63,333 nt of DNA from Pseudolabrys sp. (GTDB taxonomy: Bacteria; Pseudomonadota; Alphaproteobacteria; Rhizobiales; Xanthobacteraceae), in NCBI GenBank assembly GCA_025929185.1, contig JAICMO010000003.1, positions 1-63,333 of the forward strand, read 5' to 3'. A model generated the notes under the pieces. That model was given only the letters and a program-made list of their open reading frames with translations. It had not been told where the DNA came from and did no database searches. This document shows, one piece after another, positions 1 through 10,212 of this stretch; position 1 is the first letter of the stretch, and the number at the start of each line of letters is the position of its first letter. The position numbers and the translations under genes were made by a program.

Positions 1-2
1 TC

Positions 3-647
3 TTTCATCAGGCACTCGCGCGCAAGCTCGACCGTCCACATCCGATCGCGGTGCTCAATGTCGGCGGCGTGGCGAACGTCACGTATGTGGACGGGGGCGA
101 TCCGATCGCGTGCGACACCGGACCCGGCAATGCACTGATCGACGATTTCATGCGCGCGCGCACCGGCGCTCCGCTCGATCGCGACGGCGATCAGGCGGCG
201 AGAGGACGCGTCGATGAGGCGTTTGTCGCCCGCGTTCTCGAGAGCTCCTTCTTTGCCGAGCCTTATCCAAAGTCGCTCGATCGCAATGCGTTCGCGTTCG
301 CCAATATCGGACTGCCGGATTTTTCGGTTGCCGACGGCGCCGCAACTTTGTCGCGCCTGACTGCGGCATCGGTCGCGCGCGTGGTGCCACACTTGCCGTC
401 AGCGCCAAGAACCTGGATCGTCGCCGGCGGCGGCGCGCGCAACCCTACACTGATGCGGATGCTGGCAAGCTCTCTGAAGCCGGCAACAGTGGAAACGGCG
501 GACGCGGTCGGCTGGTCCTCGCAGGCCATCGAGGCGCAGGCGTTCGCCTATCTCGCGGTTCGTACGCTCAACGATATGCCGATTACGTTCCCGGCAACGA
601 CGGGTGCGCCGCGCCCGATGTGCGGCGGCGTGGTGGTAAAGCCGTAA
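3..647 (+). CDS. anmK: Anhydro-N-acetylmuramic acid kinase, C-terminal part (cut by window edge)
   Basis: AnmK phosphorylates and hydrolyses 1,6-anhydro-MurNAc to MurNAc-6-phosphate during cytoplasmic recycling of peptidoglycan. The frame is open from base 3, so the first listed Met (GTG 51) is an internal Val codon and only about the last 214 residues are present. Visible family motifs are [22 protein letters not shown] (sugar/ATP-site region) and the late glycine loop [12 protein letters not shown]. Family members are about 370 residues. The stop directly abuts the stop codon of the convergent hydrolase, with no base between them. The assignment is confident; the missing N-terminus is simply outside the window. 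Confidence 0.92.
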   Translation, partial: FHQALARKLDRPHPIAVLNVGGVANVTYVDGGDPIACDTGPGNALIDDFMRARTGAPLDRDGDQAARGRVDEAFVARVLESSFFAEPYPKSLDRNAFAFANIGLPDFSVADGAATLSRLTAASVARVVPHLPSAPRTWIVAGGGARNPTLMRMLASSLKPATVETADAVGWSSQAIEAQAFAYLAVRTLNDMPITFPATTGAPRPMCGGVVVKP

Positions 648-1310
648 CTATGCTGCGCTCGGCTTGCGCTCTGTCTTGAGGCGCTTGTCGAGATAGGCGC
701 CGATCGCGGTCATCAGCGGCTCGATTTTGGCGTCGAAGAAATGATTGGCGCCCTGAATCACCTTCTGCTCGATCACGATGCCTTTCTGCGTCTTGAGCTT
801 TTCGACGAGCGTGGTGACGTCCTTGTACGGCACGACGGCGTCTTTATCGCCGTGAATGATAAGCCCAGACGACGGGCAGGGCGCGAGAAACGAAAAGTCG
901 TAAAGGTTTGCCGGCGGGCAGATCGAGATAAATCCTTCGATTTCCGGACGGCGCATCAGCAGCTGCATGCCGATCCACGCACCGAAGGAAAACCCGGCGA
1001 TCCAGCAGCTTTTCGCTTCCGGGCTGATCGTTTGTGCCCAATCGAGCGCGGCGGCCGCGTCCGACAATTCGCCGGTACCGTGATCGAACGAGCCCTGGCT
1101 GCGGCCGACGCCGCGGAAATTGAAGCGCAAGGCGGAAAAGCCGCGGTGCACGAACGCGTAATAGAGTTGGTAGATGATCTGATGGTTCATCGTCCCGCCG
1201 AACTGCGGGTGTGGGTGCAGGATGATGGCGATCGGCGCGTTCTTCTGCCGCGCCGGATGGTAGCGGCCCTCGATGCGTCCGGCCGGACCCGTAAAGATGA
1301 CTTCAGGCAT
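648..1310 (-). CDS. Alpha/beta hydrolase, dienelactone-hydrolase/CocE-like
   Basis: A 220-residue cytoplasmic alpha/beta-hydrolase with no signal peptide. It carries the oxyanion-region LHPHPQFGGTM, the nucleophile elbow GFSFG (Ser about 108), the acid loop HGDKDAVVP and the final His in GANHFF, so the triad looks complete. Small proteins of this type are common and conserved in alphaproteobacteria, but their substrate is unknown. It is convergent with anmK and divergent from the suf operon, whose upstream region (about 210 bp) it shares. No specific reaction can be assigned. Confidence 0.85.
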   Translation of the reverse strand: MPEVIFTGPAGRIEGRYHPARQKNAPIAIILHPHPQFGGTMNHQIIYQLYYAFVHRGFSALRFNFRGVGRSQGSFDHGTGELSDAAAALDWAQTISPEAKSCWIAGFSFGAWIGMQLLMRRPEIEGFISICPPANLYDFSFLAPCPSSGLIIHGDKDAVVPYKDVTTLVEKLKTQKGIVIEQKVIQGANHFFDAKIEPLMTAIGAYLDKRLKTERKPSAA

Positions 1311-1404
1311 GCTCTCGACCTTAACCGGGTTTCAAAGCCACGGCGGCACCCCGCCGGGCCAAGCTTATATGGCGTGTCACGCCCGCCAGCGGTGTCGGCA
1401 TCTG

Positions 1405-1421
1405 TTTGGAATTATTCTAAA
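1405..1421. promoter_or_regulatory. Irr/ICE-box-like operator upstream of the suf operon
   Basis: The 17-mer TTTGGAATTATTCTAAA is an inverted repeat (TTTxGAA-NNN-TTCTAAA) with a single mismatch. It matches, as I remember it, the iron control element bound by the haem-responsive regulator Irr in rhizobia. It lies about 100-150 bp before the first suf gene, in the divergent intergenic region. Suf operons are known iron-regulon members in Rhizobiales. The palindrome is seen directly; binding by Irr is inference. Confidence 0.6.
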
Positions 1422-1520
1422 TATCGAGAATTCCGCTGCGCTTTGGTTCGGCACAGGCTATAAGCTGGCCGAGAATGGCGGCTTCTAGCACGATCTCCCC
1501 GGCAAAATGCAAGGATTTTC

Positions 1521-2732
1521 GTGGGGCTAGCGCCGCAAAGGTATCTGATTAGTGCCGAAGTGACGATCGAACGCGCCTATTTCGATTGGAATGCGACATC
1601 ACCCCTGCGGACCGAGGCACGCGGGGCGATGACTGCTGCCCTTGGGCTCACTGGCAATGCTTCCTCCGTGCATGCCGAGGGTCGGGCAGCTCGGAAGCTG
1701 GTTGAGGATGCACGCGAGAAGGTTGCTGAACTGGTTGGGGCGGAGCCAAAGAATGTCACTTTCACCTCGGGGGGCACCGAAGCCAACGCGCTCGCCCTGA
1801 CCCCCGCCATCGAGGTCGGCGGGGACCGTCGGCGTCGCGATCGTTTGTTCGTCTCGGCCGTCGAGCACCCTTCCGTCCTTGGCGGTGGCCGCTTTGCATC
1901 GGACGCAGTCGAAAAACTACCGGTGGGCAGGGACGGTGTTCTCGATCTTGAGGCGCTTGCGAGCCGGCTGGCCGTATCCGAGCGGCCGCTCGTTTCGGTA
2001 ATGCTTGCCAATAACGAAACCGGCGTGATCCAGCCGATCGCACAGATCGCCGAAATCGTACGCGCGGCGAACGGTGTGTTGCACGTCGATGCCGTGCAGG
2101 GGGCCGGCCGCATCGATTGCGACATGGAAGAGCTCGGTGCCGATCTGCTCACACTGTCCAGCCACAAGATCGGCGGGCCGCAGGGCGTCGGCGTATTGGT
2201 GCGCCGCGGAAGCGTTCATATCATCGAGCCCTTGATCAAAGGCGGTGCGCAGGAGCGGGGCCAACGTGCCGGTACCGAGAACGTGGCAGCGATTGCCGGC
2301 TTCGGCGCGGCGGCGCAAACCGCGCTGCATACCCGGCAGGCGGAAGCAGCGCGCATGGCGCGCTTGCGCGGCATGCTCGAGGTGGGCCTGAAGGCGGCAT
2401 CGCCGGCGGTAATCATTTTCGGCGAAAATGCATCACGCTTGCCGAATACGACGCTTTTCACCGTCCCCGGTCTAAAGGCGGAAACGGCTGTCATTTCCTT
2501 TGATCTCAATGGGATAGCTGTTTCCTCGGGTTCCGCATGTTCATCGGGCAAGGTGCAGGAATCGCATGTCCTGGCCGCAATGGGCGTGGAACCTGCGCTC
2601 GCGCAGGGGGCGGTGCGCGTCAGCCTGGGCTGGGAAACGACTGAAGAGGAGGTCGAAAGGCTGCTGATTGCTTGGAATAAGGTTGCATCGTCATTACTTA
2701 AGAACAGAGATAAACGAGGCATCGCCGCATGA
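1521..2732 (+). CDS. Cysteine desulfurase, NifS/IscS-type (first gene of suf operon)
   Basis: A PLP-dependent class V aminotransferase-fold enzyme that converts cysteine to alanine and hands a persulfide to Fe-S assembly. The PLP lysine is in SSHKIGGPQG (about 216) and the catalytic cysteine in the long flexible loop SSGSACSSGK (about 340), the group I (IscS/NifS) signature. The cofactor-site motif SGGTEANA and the VEHPSV histidine are present. The track start is GTG 1521. GTG 1560, giving VTIERAYFDWNATS, fits the usual family N-terminus better. It heads a plus-strand run ending at the A-type carrier, and a second desulfurase (sufS) lies in the same operon. About 100 bp separate it from sufB. 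Confidence 0.93.
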   Translation: MGLAPQRYLISAEVTIERAYFDWNATSPLRTEARGAMTAALGLTGNASSVHAEGRAARKLVEDAREKVAELVGAEPKNVTFTSGGTEANALALTPAIEVGGDRRRRDRLFVSAVEHPSVLGGGRFASDAVEKLPVGRDGVLDLEALASRLAVSERPLVSVMLANNETGVIQPIAQIAEIVRAANGVLHVDAVQGAGRIDCDMEELGADLLTLSSHKIGGPQGVGVLVRRGSVHIIEPLIKGGAQERGQRAGTENVAAIAGFGAAAQTALHTRQAEAARMARLRGMLEVGLKAASPAVIIFGENASRLPNTTLFTVPGLKAETAVISFDLNGIAVSSGSACSSGKVQESHVLAAMGVEPALAQGAVRVSLGWETTEEEVERLLIAWNKVASSLLKNRDKRGIAA

Positions 2733-2830
2733 GGCGGCGCTGCGAAAAATGGGTGATCGGCGCGAGAAGCGAACGACCATAACCGACAAAATCCAACCCG
2801 CGGTCCTTGAAACCGTGAGCGGAGGGAAGA

Positions 2831-4308
<1,478 letters not shown>

Positions 4309-4312
<4 letters not shown>

Positions 4313-4605
4313 CTGCGGATGAGGTTAGAGCGGATGCGCGGGCGTGTCTGGCAAACAATCGCGCAGCGGGCGATCTGGTTGATTGCGTGGCAAAGAACTT
4401 TCCCGATGTCGAGGTCTACCGCGAGATGGACGATCTCATCATTAAAGGTGGCGGCCGTTTTCTCGTGGTGCGCCGGACCGGCGAAGATCGCTTTCGTGTT
4501 TCAGAGAACGCCTGGGCGCCGACGACCAACCTCGTGGATTTTGGCGGCGGCACCGATCGCAGCCTTGACCAGTTGATTGATGAAATTTCGACGTTCGCAA
4601 GTTAA
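4309..4605 (+). CDS. Unassigned 98-aa protein inside the suf operon
   Basis: A small acidic soluble protein of 98 residues with no signal peptide, no membrane segment and no cysteine pair that would obviously ligate a cluster (one Cys near residue 13, one near 26). It has an alpha/beta pattern: an N-terminal helix, then [20 protein letters not shown] and a C-terminal helix. Its ATG overlaps the sufB stop (ATGA) and sufC follows 12 bases after its end, so it is embedded and translationally coupled in the operon. I do not recognise the family. A role as accessory or regulator of SufBCD is inference from position only. Confidence 0.8.
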
Positions 4606-4617
4606 GTGGGATCAACA

Positions 4618-5373
4618 ATGCTGCTTGAAGTCAAAAACCTGCACGTCGAGATCGACGGTAAGGCGATTCTGAACGGCCTCGATCTGACCATCGAGCAGGG
4701 GCAGGTCGCAGCTATCATGGGTCCGAACGGCTCCGGCAAATCGACACTTGCCTATGTGCTCGCCGGCAAGCCGAACTACGAGGTGACGCAAGGCGAGGTT
4801 TTGTTCGATGGCGCGAACATACTCGACATGGAACCGGACGAGCGCGCAGCCAAAGGCCTGTTCCTTGCATTCCAGTATCCAGTGGAAATTCCCGGCGTCG
4901 CGACAATGACCTTCCTGCGCACGGCGCTCAACGCGCAACGCAAGGCACGTGGCGAAGCGGAGTTTTCCACGCCCGACTTCATGAGACGCGTGCGCGAAAC
5001 GTCGGCGCATCTCGGCATCGATCAAGAAATGCTGCGGCGCGCGGTCAACGTGGGCTTCTCCGGCGGCGAGAAGAAGCGCAATGAAATCATGCAAATGGCG
5101 ATGCTGGAGCCGCGGCTGGCGGTGCTCGACGAAACCGACTCCGGCCTCGACATCGACGCGCTCAAGATCGTCGCCGATGGTGTCAACCGGCTGCGCTCGC
5201 CCAAGCGCTCGACGGTCGTCATCACGCATTATCAGCGGCTGTTGAACTACATCGTGCCGGATGTCGTGCACGTAATGTCGAAAGGCCGCGTGGTGAAGTC
5301 GGGCGGCAAAGAGCTCGCGCTTGAGCTCGAGGCCAAGGGCTACGCGCAATTCCAGGACGAGGTTGCAGCGTGA
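4618..5373 (+). CDS. sufC: Fe-S assembly ATPase SufC
   Basis: The ABC-type ATPase that drives conformational change in the SufBC2D scaffold complex. Walker A is GPNGSGKST, the signature FSGGEKKRNEI is the SufC variant, and Walker B is LAVLDETDSGLDID. At about 251 residues it has the standard length. The track starts at GTG 4606, but ATG 4618 (MLLEVKNLHV) matches family members and follows gggatcaaca. It is a soluble partner and not a transporter component, as shown by the sufB and sufD neighbours. Confidence 0.97.
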   Translation: MLLEVKNLHVEIDGKAILNGLDLTIEQGQVAAIMGPNGSGKSTLAYVLAGKPNYEVTQGEVLFDGANILDMEPDERAAKGLFLAFQYPVEIPGVATMTFLRTALNAQRKARGEAEFSTPDFMRRVRETSAHLGIDQEMLRRAVNVGFSGGEKKRNEIMQMAMLEPRLAVLDETDSGLDIDALKIVADGVNRLRSPKRSTVVITHYQRLLNYIVPDVVHVMSKGRVVKSGGKELALELEAKGYAQFQDEVAA

Positions 5374-5386
5374 TGATTAACTTCCT

Positions 5387-5501
5387 GTCATTGCCCGCGA
5401 AGGCGTGCGATCCAGTAAACGCAGGAGCAGTTGTGCATCCGGCTCTTCGACTCGCGCGGGCCGCAGGATTTACCGGATGCCCCGCTTTGGCGGGGCATGA
5501 C
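5387..5501. repeat. REP-like palindromic repeat between sufC and sufD
   Basis: The 145-bp spacer breaking the otherwise tight suf operon begins GTCATTGCCCGC and ends GCATGACAG. It contains a perfect 9-bp stem ATGCCCCGC/GCGGGGCAT with a TTTG loop (5477-5498). The GTCAT...ATGAC ends resemble other dispersed palindromes in this window (24093-24127, 61513-61555, 62189 onward). It could alter read-through or mRNA stability between sufC and sufD. The sequence features are direct; a mobile-repeat origin is inference. Confidence 0.7.
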
Positions 5502-5518
5502 AGGCGCTTGGTGATGTA

Positions 5519-6829
5519 ATGACCGCCGATCTGCGCACAATCAAAACGCCCGCCGAGCAGGCGCTGCACGACGCCTATGCTGAGGCACGTGCGAATTTGC
5601 CCGGCAAGGGTGCGCTTGCAAAGCTGCGTGAAGATGCGTTTCGGCACTTCGATGCAACGGGCCTGCCGCATCGGCGTATCGAGGAATGGAAATACACCGA
5701 TCTGCGTGCACTGATGCGCGATGCAAAGCCGCTCGCCGGCGCGCCTGACGAAGCGGCAAAGGCGCGCGCGAAGAACGCTGGCAGCATGGTTGCCGGCCTC
5801 GACTGCCGGCGGCTGGTGTTCGTCGATGGTGTTTTTGCGCCCGAGCTTTCCGATTTATCTTCGGAGCAAGGCCTGACCGTCGGTTCGATGGCAGATGCGT
5901 TGGCGAAGGGTGATCCGCTCGTCACAGCTTACGTCGGCAAGACGATCGAAACGGACGACGCCATTGTCGCGCTCAACACGGCGCTGATGGGCGATGGCAT
6001 AGTGATTCGCATCTCTGCGGGCGCAACGCTAAGGCGGCCGATTTTGATCGACTTCGCTTCCAGCATTCAACCCTCGTCGATTTTCTTGCGCTCGTTGATT
6101 GTGATCGAGAAGGGGGGCAAAGCACTCATTGTTGAAAATCATGATGCCAATGCATCGCAGATCAATGCCGCGCTGGAGCTTGTCGTCGGCGAAGGGGCCG
6201 AAGTTGATTATGTCAAGATCGCGCGCGGGCAAACCATTCACGTCGGGACATTGATGGCGTCGGTCGGAGCGCAGGCCAAGTTTAACACTTTCAATTTCAC
6301 GCTCGGCGGAGCGACCGTACGAAACCAGAACCTCGTCCGCTTCGATGGTCAAGGCACGGTTTCTGGTATCCGCGGGGCGACTCTGCTCCGGGCCAAAGAA
6401 CACGCCGACAACACGCTGTTGATCGACCATGCGGCCGGTGCCTGTGAGAGCCGCGAGCAATTCCGGTCGGTTCTCGATGGCGAGAGCAGCGGCGTGTTTC
6501 AGGGCAAGATCATCGTGCGCCCGCACGCGCAGAAGACCGACGCCAAGATGTCGAGCAATGCGCTGCTCATTTCCGACGATGCCGAGGCCGACAACAAGCC
6601 CGAGCTGGAGATTTTCGCCGACGACGTGCAATGCGGCCATGGCGCGACCGCCGGCGCGCTCGATGAGAACCAGAAATTTTATCTAATGGCGCGCGGCATT
6701 CCGGAAAAAGAAGCCGATGCCCTGCTCATTCAAGCGTTTGTTGGCGAAGTGATCGACATGATTGCGCACGAAGGCGTGCGTGACGCGCTGCTGAACGCGG
6801 CGGCCGAATGGCTCGCGGCACGGGACTGA
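5519..6829 (+). CDS. sufD: Fe-S cluster assembly protein SufD
   Basis: The SufB paralogue that pairs with SufB and SufC in the scaffold complex and is needed for iron entry. The 436-residue protein has the N-terminal helical part with LPHRRIEEWKYTDLR (a SufD hallmark), a beta-helix core, and the C-terminal stretch LEIFADDVQCGHGATAGALDENQKFYLMARGIPEKEA that carries the conserved Cys and His of the SufB-SufD interface. Start ATG 5519 lies just after the palindromic repeat. sufS starts 4 bases after the stop. Confidence 0.97.
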   Translation: MTADLRTIKTPAEQALHDAYAEARANLPGKGALAKLREDAFRHFDATGLPHRRIEEWKYTDLRALMRDAKPLAGAPDEAAKARAKNAGSMVAGLDCRRLVFVDGVFAPELSDLSSEQGLTVGSMADALAKGDPLVTAYVGKTIETDDAIVALNTALMGDGIVIRISAGATLRRPILIDFASSIQPSSIFLRSLIVIEKGGKALIVENHDANASQINAALELVVGEGAEVDYVKIARGQTIHVGTLMASVGAQAKFNTFNFTLGGATVRNQNLVRFDGQGTVSGIRGATLLRAKEHADNTLLIDHAAGACESREQFRSVLDGESSGVFQGKIIVRPHAQKTDAKMSSNALLISDDAEADNKPELEIFADDVQCGHGATAGALDENQKFYLMARGIPEKEADALLIQAFVGEVIDMIAHEGVRDALLNAAAEWLAARD

Positions 6830-6833
6830 GGCC

Positions 6834-8075
6834 ATGCATCCGGCGGTGAAAAACGGCAGTTATGACGTGGCCCGCATCCGGCAGGATTTTCCCGCGCTGG
6901 CGATGCGGGTCTACGGCAAGCCGCTGGTTTATCTCGACAACGCCGCGTCTGCGCAGAAGCCGCAAGTTGTGCTCGACCGCATGGACCATGCCTACAAGGC
7001 CGAATATGCCAACGTGCATCGGGGATTGCACTATCTCGCCAACACCGCGACCGAAGCGTATGAGGGCGCGCGCGACAAGGTGCGCATGTTCATCAATGCC
7101 GAGCGGGCGGAAGAGATCGTCTTCACGCGCAATGCTACCGAGGCGATCAACCTCGTCGCCTATACGTTCGGTCGCGAGCACATCAAGGAAGGCGACGAGA
7201 TCGTGCTCTCGATCATGGAGCACCATTCCAATATCGTGCCGTGGCATTTCCTGCGCGAGCGCCAGGGCGCCGTGATCAAATGGGCGCCGGTCGACGATGA
7301 AGGCAATTTTCTGCTTGATGAGTTCGAGAAGCTGCTGTCTCCGCGCACCAAGCTCGTCGCCATTACTCACATGTCGAACATGCTCGGCACGGTCGTGCCG
7401 GTGAAAGAGGTTGTGGCGCTCGCCCATGCGCGCGGCATTCCGGTGCTCGTCGACGGCGCACAGGGCGCGGTGCATCTTGACGTCGACGTCCGCGATATCG
7501 ATTGCGACTTCTACGCGTTCACGGGACACAAGGTTTACGGGCCGACCGGCGTGGGCGTGCTTTACGGCAAACATAAGCACCTCGCCGCGATACCGCCGTT
7601 CAACGGCGGCGGCGAAATGATTCGCGAGGTATTCGAGGATCGCATCACCTACGGCGACCCGCCGCACAAGTTCGAGGCGGGAACGCCGTCGATCGTGCAG
7701 GCGATCGGGCTTGGCGCGGCGATCGATTATATCAATTCGATCGGTAAGGAACGCATCCGCGCCCACGAGCATGAGGTTGCGAACTACGTGCACGAGCGTC
7801 TCCGGCAAATCAATTCGCTTCGCATTGTCGGCAATGCCAAAGACAAAGGGCCGATCGTGTCGTTCGAAATGAAAGGGGCACATCCCCATGATGTCGCGAC
7901 GATCATTGATCGATCCGGCGTGGCCGTACGCGCGGGTACCCATTGTGTCATGCCGCTGCTCGCCCGCTTCGGATTGACCGCGACCTGCCGCGCCTCGTTC
8001 GGTCTCTACAACACGAAAGAAGAGGTCGATACGCTCGCCGCGTCGCTTGCCAAGGCACAGGAATTCTTTGCATGA
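6834..8075 (+). CDS. sufS: Cysteine desulfurase SufS (group II)
   Basis: The SUF-type PLP cysteine desulfurase that supplies persulfide sulfur to SufBCD. The PLP lysine is in TGHKVYGPTG (about 233) and the active-site Cys in RAGTHCVMPLL (about 371), on the short rigid loop typical of group II enzymes. At 413 residues it has the family length. Such enzymes normally need SufE or SufU as sulfur acceptor, and neither is seen in this window. The stop overlaps the sufT start as ATGA. Confidence 0.97.
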   Translation: MHPAVKNGSYDVARIRQDFPALAMRVYGKPLVYLDNAASAQKPQVVLDRMDHAYKAEYANVHRGLHYLANTATEAYEGARDKVRMFINAERAEEIVFTRNATEAINLVAYTFGREHIKEGDEIVLSIMEHHSNIVPWHFLRERQGAVIKWAPVDDEGNFLLDEFEKLLSPRTKLVAITHMSNMLGTVVPVKEVVALAHARGIPVLVDGAQGAVHLDVDVRDIDCDFYAFTGHKVYGPTGVGVLYGKHKHLAAIPPFNGGGEMIREVFEDRITYGDPPHKFEAGTPSIVQAIGLGAAIDYINSIGKERIRAHEHEVANYVHERLRQINSLRIVGNAKDKGPIVSFEMKGAHPHDVATIIDRSGVAVRAGTHCVMPLLARFGLTATCRASFGLYNTKEEVDTLAASLAKAQEFFA

Positions 8076-8464
8076 GTGAAGAAACACCAACGGTCGAGAA
8101 CCAGGCGGACACCGCGGTCGCGGAGCCGACACCCACGTCGGCGCTGCCGCAGGACGAGCTTAATAAGCTCACGGACGAGATCGTGTCGGCGCTGAAAACC
8201 GTCTACGACCCTGAAATTCCGGCCGATATCTACGAGCTTGGCCTGATCTACAAGATCGATGTCGAGGACGACCGCGCAGTCAAGATCGAGATGTCGCTGA
8301 CGACTCCCAATTGCCCCTCGGCGCAGGAATTGCCGGTCATGGTGGAAAACGCCGTCTCCAGCGTGCCGGGCGTAAAAGAAACCCGGGTATCTGTGGTATG
8401 GGACCCGCCATGGGACCCGAGCCGGATGTCCGACGAAGCCAGACTCGTGCTCAATATGTGGTGA
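8072..8464 (+). CDS. sufT: SUF-associated MIP18/DUF59 protein SufT
   Basis: A 130-residue protein with a low-complexity acidic N-terminus and a MIP18 (DUF59) domain from about residue 30: the motif VYDPEIPADIYELGLIY and the cysteine in TTPNCPSAQELP are both present. SufT aids maturation of Fe-S proteins, particularly under high demand. The track ORF begins at 7943 inside sufS; ATG 8072 overlaps the sufS stop (ATGA) and yields the expected protein. It is followed by a 68-bp gap and the A-type carrier. Confidence 0.93.
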   Translation: MSEETPTVENQADTAVAEPTPTSALPQDELNKLTDEIVSALKTVYDPEIPADIYELGLIYKIDVEDDRAVKIEMSLTTPNCPSAQELPVMVENAVSSVPGVKETRVSVVWDPPWDPSRMSDEARLVLNMW

Positions 8465-8532
8465 AGCTTCGGTGCGCTTGCCGTTGCGACGGTGAAACAC
8501 CAAATTAAAGACTTGGACGTACAGAGGACTGC

Positions 8533-8922
8533 ATGGCCACAGCACGACCCCGACCTCAGGTAATGCGACTTACGGAAGCCGCCGCCGCCCGCATCAAGGA
8601 AGTGATGGCGCGCGCAGAGCGGCCCGTTATAGGCGTGCGCGTTGGCGTTAAGAACGGCGGCTGCGCCGGCATGGAATACACGATGGAATACGCCGAGGCT
8701 GCGAAGCCTAACGACGAAGTCCTCGAAGACAAGGGAATTAAACTTCTGATCGACCCCAAGGCAGTGCTGTTCTTGCTGGGGACCGAAATGGATTTCAAGA
8801 CCGAGAAGCTGTCGGCGCAGTTCGTGTTCAACAATCCGAACCAAACGTCGGCCTGCGGCTGCGGTGAATCGGTTCAGCTCACGCCGGCAAAAGGCACGAG
8901 CGCGGACGCATCGTCGGCGTAA
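8533..8922 (+). CDS. sufA: A-type Fe-S carrier, SufA/IscA family
   Basis: A 129-residue HesB/IscA-family protein that delivers clusters to target proteins. The three conserved cysteines are present as NGGCAGMEY and SACGCGES. The C-terminal tail after CGCG is about 17 residues longer than in minimal IscA. It closes the suf operon; ATG 8533 follows cagaggactgc. SufA fits the context, though an ErpA-like target spectrum cannot be excluded from sequence alone. Confidence 0.92.
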   Translation: MATARPRPQVMRLTEAAAARIKEVMARAERPVIGVRVGVKNGGCAGMEYTMEYAEAAKPNDEVLEDKGIKLLIDPKAVLFLLGTEMDFKTEKLSAQFVFNNPNQTSACGCGESVQLTPAKGTSADASSA

Positions 8923-8983
8923 CCCTTCTCGGCCGGACAGCCGCCCGTCTCGCGCGAAAAAATTCTGAGAAGAAATCAAAGCT

Positions 8984-10048
8984 TTAAGCGACGCGGGTGG
9001 CGGCAGTCGCTTCCGGATCGGTTTCACATATTACGCGGTTGCGCCCGTGTCGCTTGGCGGCATAGAGGCACGCGTCGGCGCGCTCCAGAAATGTTTGCGC
9101 CGTCTCGCCGCTCTTGAGCGTGGCGACGCCGACCGAGATCGTGACCCGGCCGAGATGCTCGCCGGTTGAGCGCTTTATCAGCTCTCTCGTCATCACCGCA
9201 CGCCGGATATGATCGGCAACGGTGGCGGCCGCACGCAGTGGCGTCTTGGGCAGAACGACCGCAAACTCCTCGCCGCCATAACGCGCTGCCGTGTCCTGAC
9301 CTTTGACGTTTTGCTTCATGCACATGGCGACGAGGCGCAGCACCTGGTCGCCGGTGAGATGACCGAAGCTGTCATTGAACGTCTTGAAGTGGTCGATGTC
9401 GGCCATCAGCAGCGACAGCGGCTCGCTGCGCGCGTGAGCGTCCGCAATCGCGTGCTTGATGACCGCATCGAACGCTTTCCGGTTGGAGAGCTGCGTCAAC
9501 GGATCGGTCAAGCTTTCGGTGCGGACGGCTTCGAGATTCTGCTGCAGCTCACGAATTTCCCGCTTTGATGCACTGAGCCGGGCTTCAAGCTTCTGGTTCG
9601 ACGCTTCCATCTCCTTGGTCGTCTCTACCAGGCTTTCGACGATCGCACGCAAGCCCTCGCGGTCCTGCGATTGAACGATCTTCTCGCTCATATCGGCGAG
9701 GCTTTCGGTGTAGCTGCTGGCGCTGCCGGCGGCCGCGTCGATCATGGCCATCACCTGGTCGATCTCACCCACGACCTGGCTGCCGACCTTATCGATGCGC
9801 TCGGTCAGTCGCGCCGGCGACAAATAACTTTCGAAAAGCTGATTGAGGTCGTCCTCGCTTAGCGACCCCTTCTTTTGGAGGATTTCGTTTATTCGCTCGT
9901 TGAATGCCGCGTTATAGCCGGTCGCGTAGGTGTACCAGATTTCGTAATTGCGCGGATAAGCAGGCTGGGAGAGCGCCTTGATTTGCTCAAGCGCGATCTG
10001 CGCGAACGTCATCGTGCGTTCGTGGTCGTCCACGTGCCCTGCCGACAT
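8984..10048 (-). CDS. GGDEF-domain diguanylate cyclase
   Basis: A cytoplasmic 354-residue protein with an N-terminal helical region, a coiled coil (about 130-180, MEASNQKLEARLSASKREIREL) and a C-terminal GGDEF domain with the active variant RYGGEEF. The metal/substrate motif MADIDHFKTFND is intact, so c-di-GMP synthesis is expected. The usual inhibitory site RxxD five residues before GG(D/E)EF reads KGQD, so product inhibition may be weak. No membrane segment or PAS sensor is seen; the coiled coil probably mediates dimerisation. An alternative start is the Met at MTFAQI, 12 codons in. It lies downstream of the helicase on the same strand with a 164-bp gap. Confidence 0.93.
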   Translation of the reverse strand: MSAGHVDDHERTMTFAQIALEQIKALSQPAYPRNYEIWYTYATGYNAAFNERINEILQKKGSLSEDDLNQLFESYLSPARLTERIDKVGSQVVGEIDQVMAMIDAAAGSASSYTESLADMSEKIVQSQDREGLRAIVESLVETTKEMEASNQKLEARLSASKREIRELQQNLEAVRTESLTDPLTQLSNRKAFDAVIKHAIADAHARSEPLSLLMADIDHFKTFNDSFGHLTGDQVLRLVAMCMKQNVKGQDTAARYGGEEFAVVLPKTPLRAAATVADHIRRAVMTRELIKRSTGEHLGRVTISVGVATLKSGETAQTFLERADACLYAAKRHGRNRVICETDPEATAATRVA

Positions 10049-10212
10049 CGCAGAATCCCCACAACAGGCGATAGTGCATCCGGAAAAGATCTCAGGCCAG
10101 ACGAATTGAGTTCGTCTATGGCCCGAAATTACATGGTCAGCACGGTATTAGACTGCGGTGAATGGTACGTAAATTTATGCGACGCGTTTTTTGCGGTCGT
10201 GCGTCCCGATCC

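Noticed and set aside
6726-8132. 468-aa minus-strand ORF opposite sufS
   Set aside because: Shadow of sufD/sufS, rich in Arg/His/Asp with no family motif.
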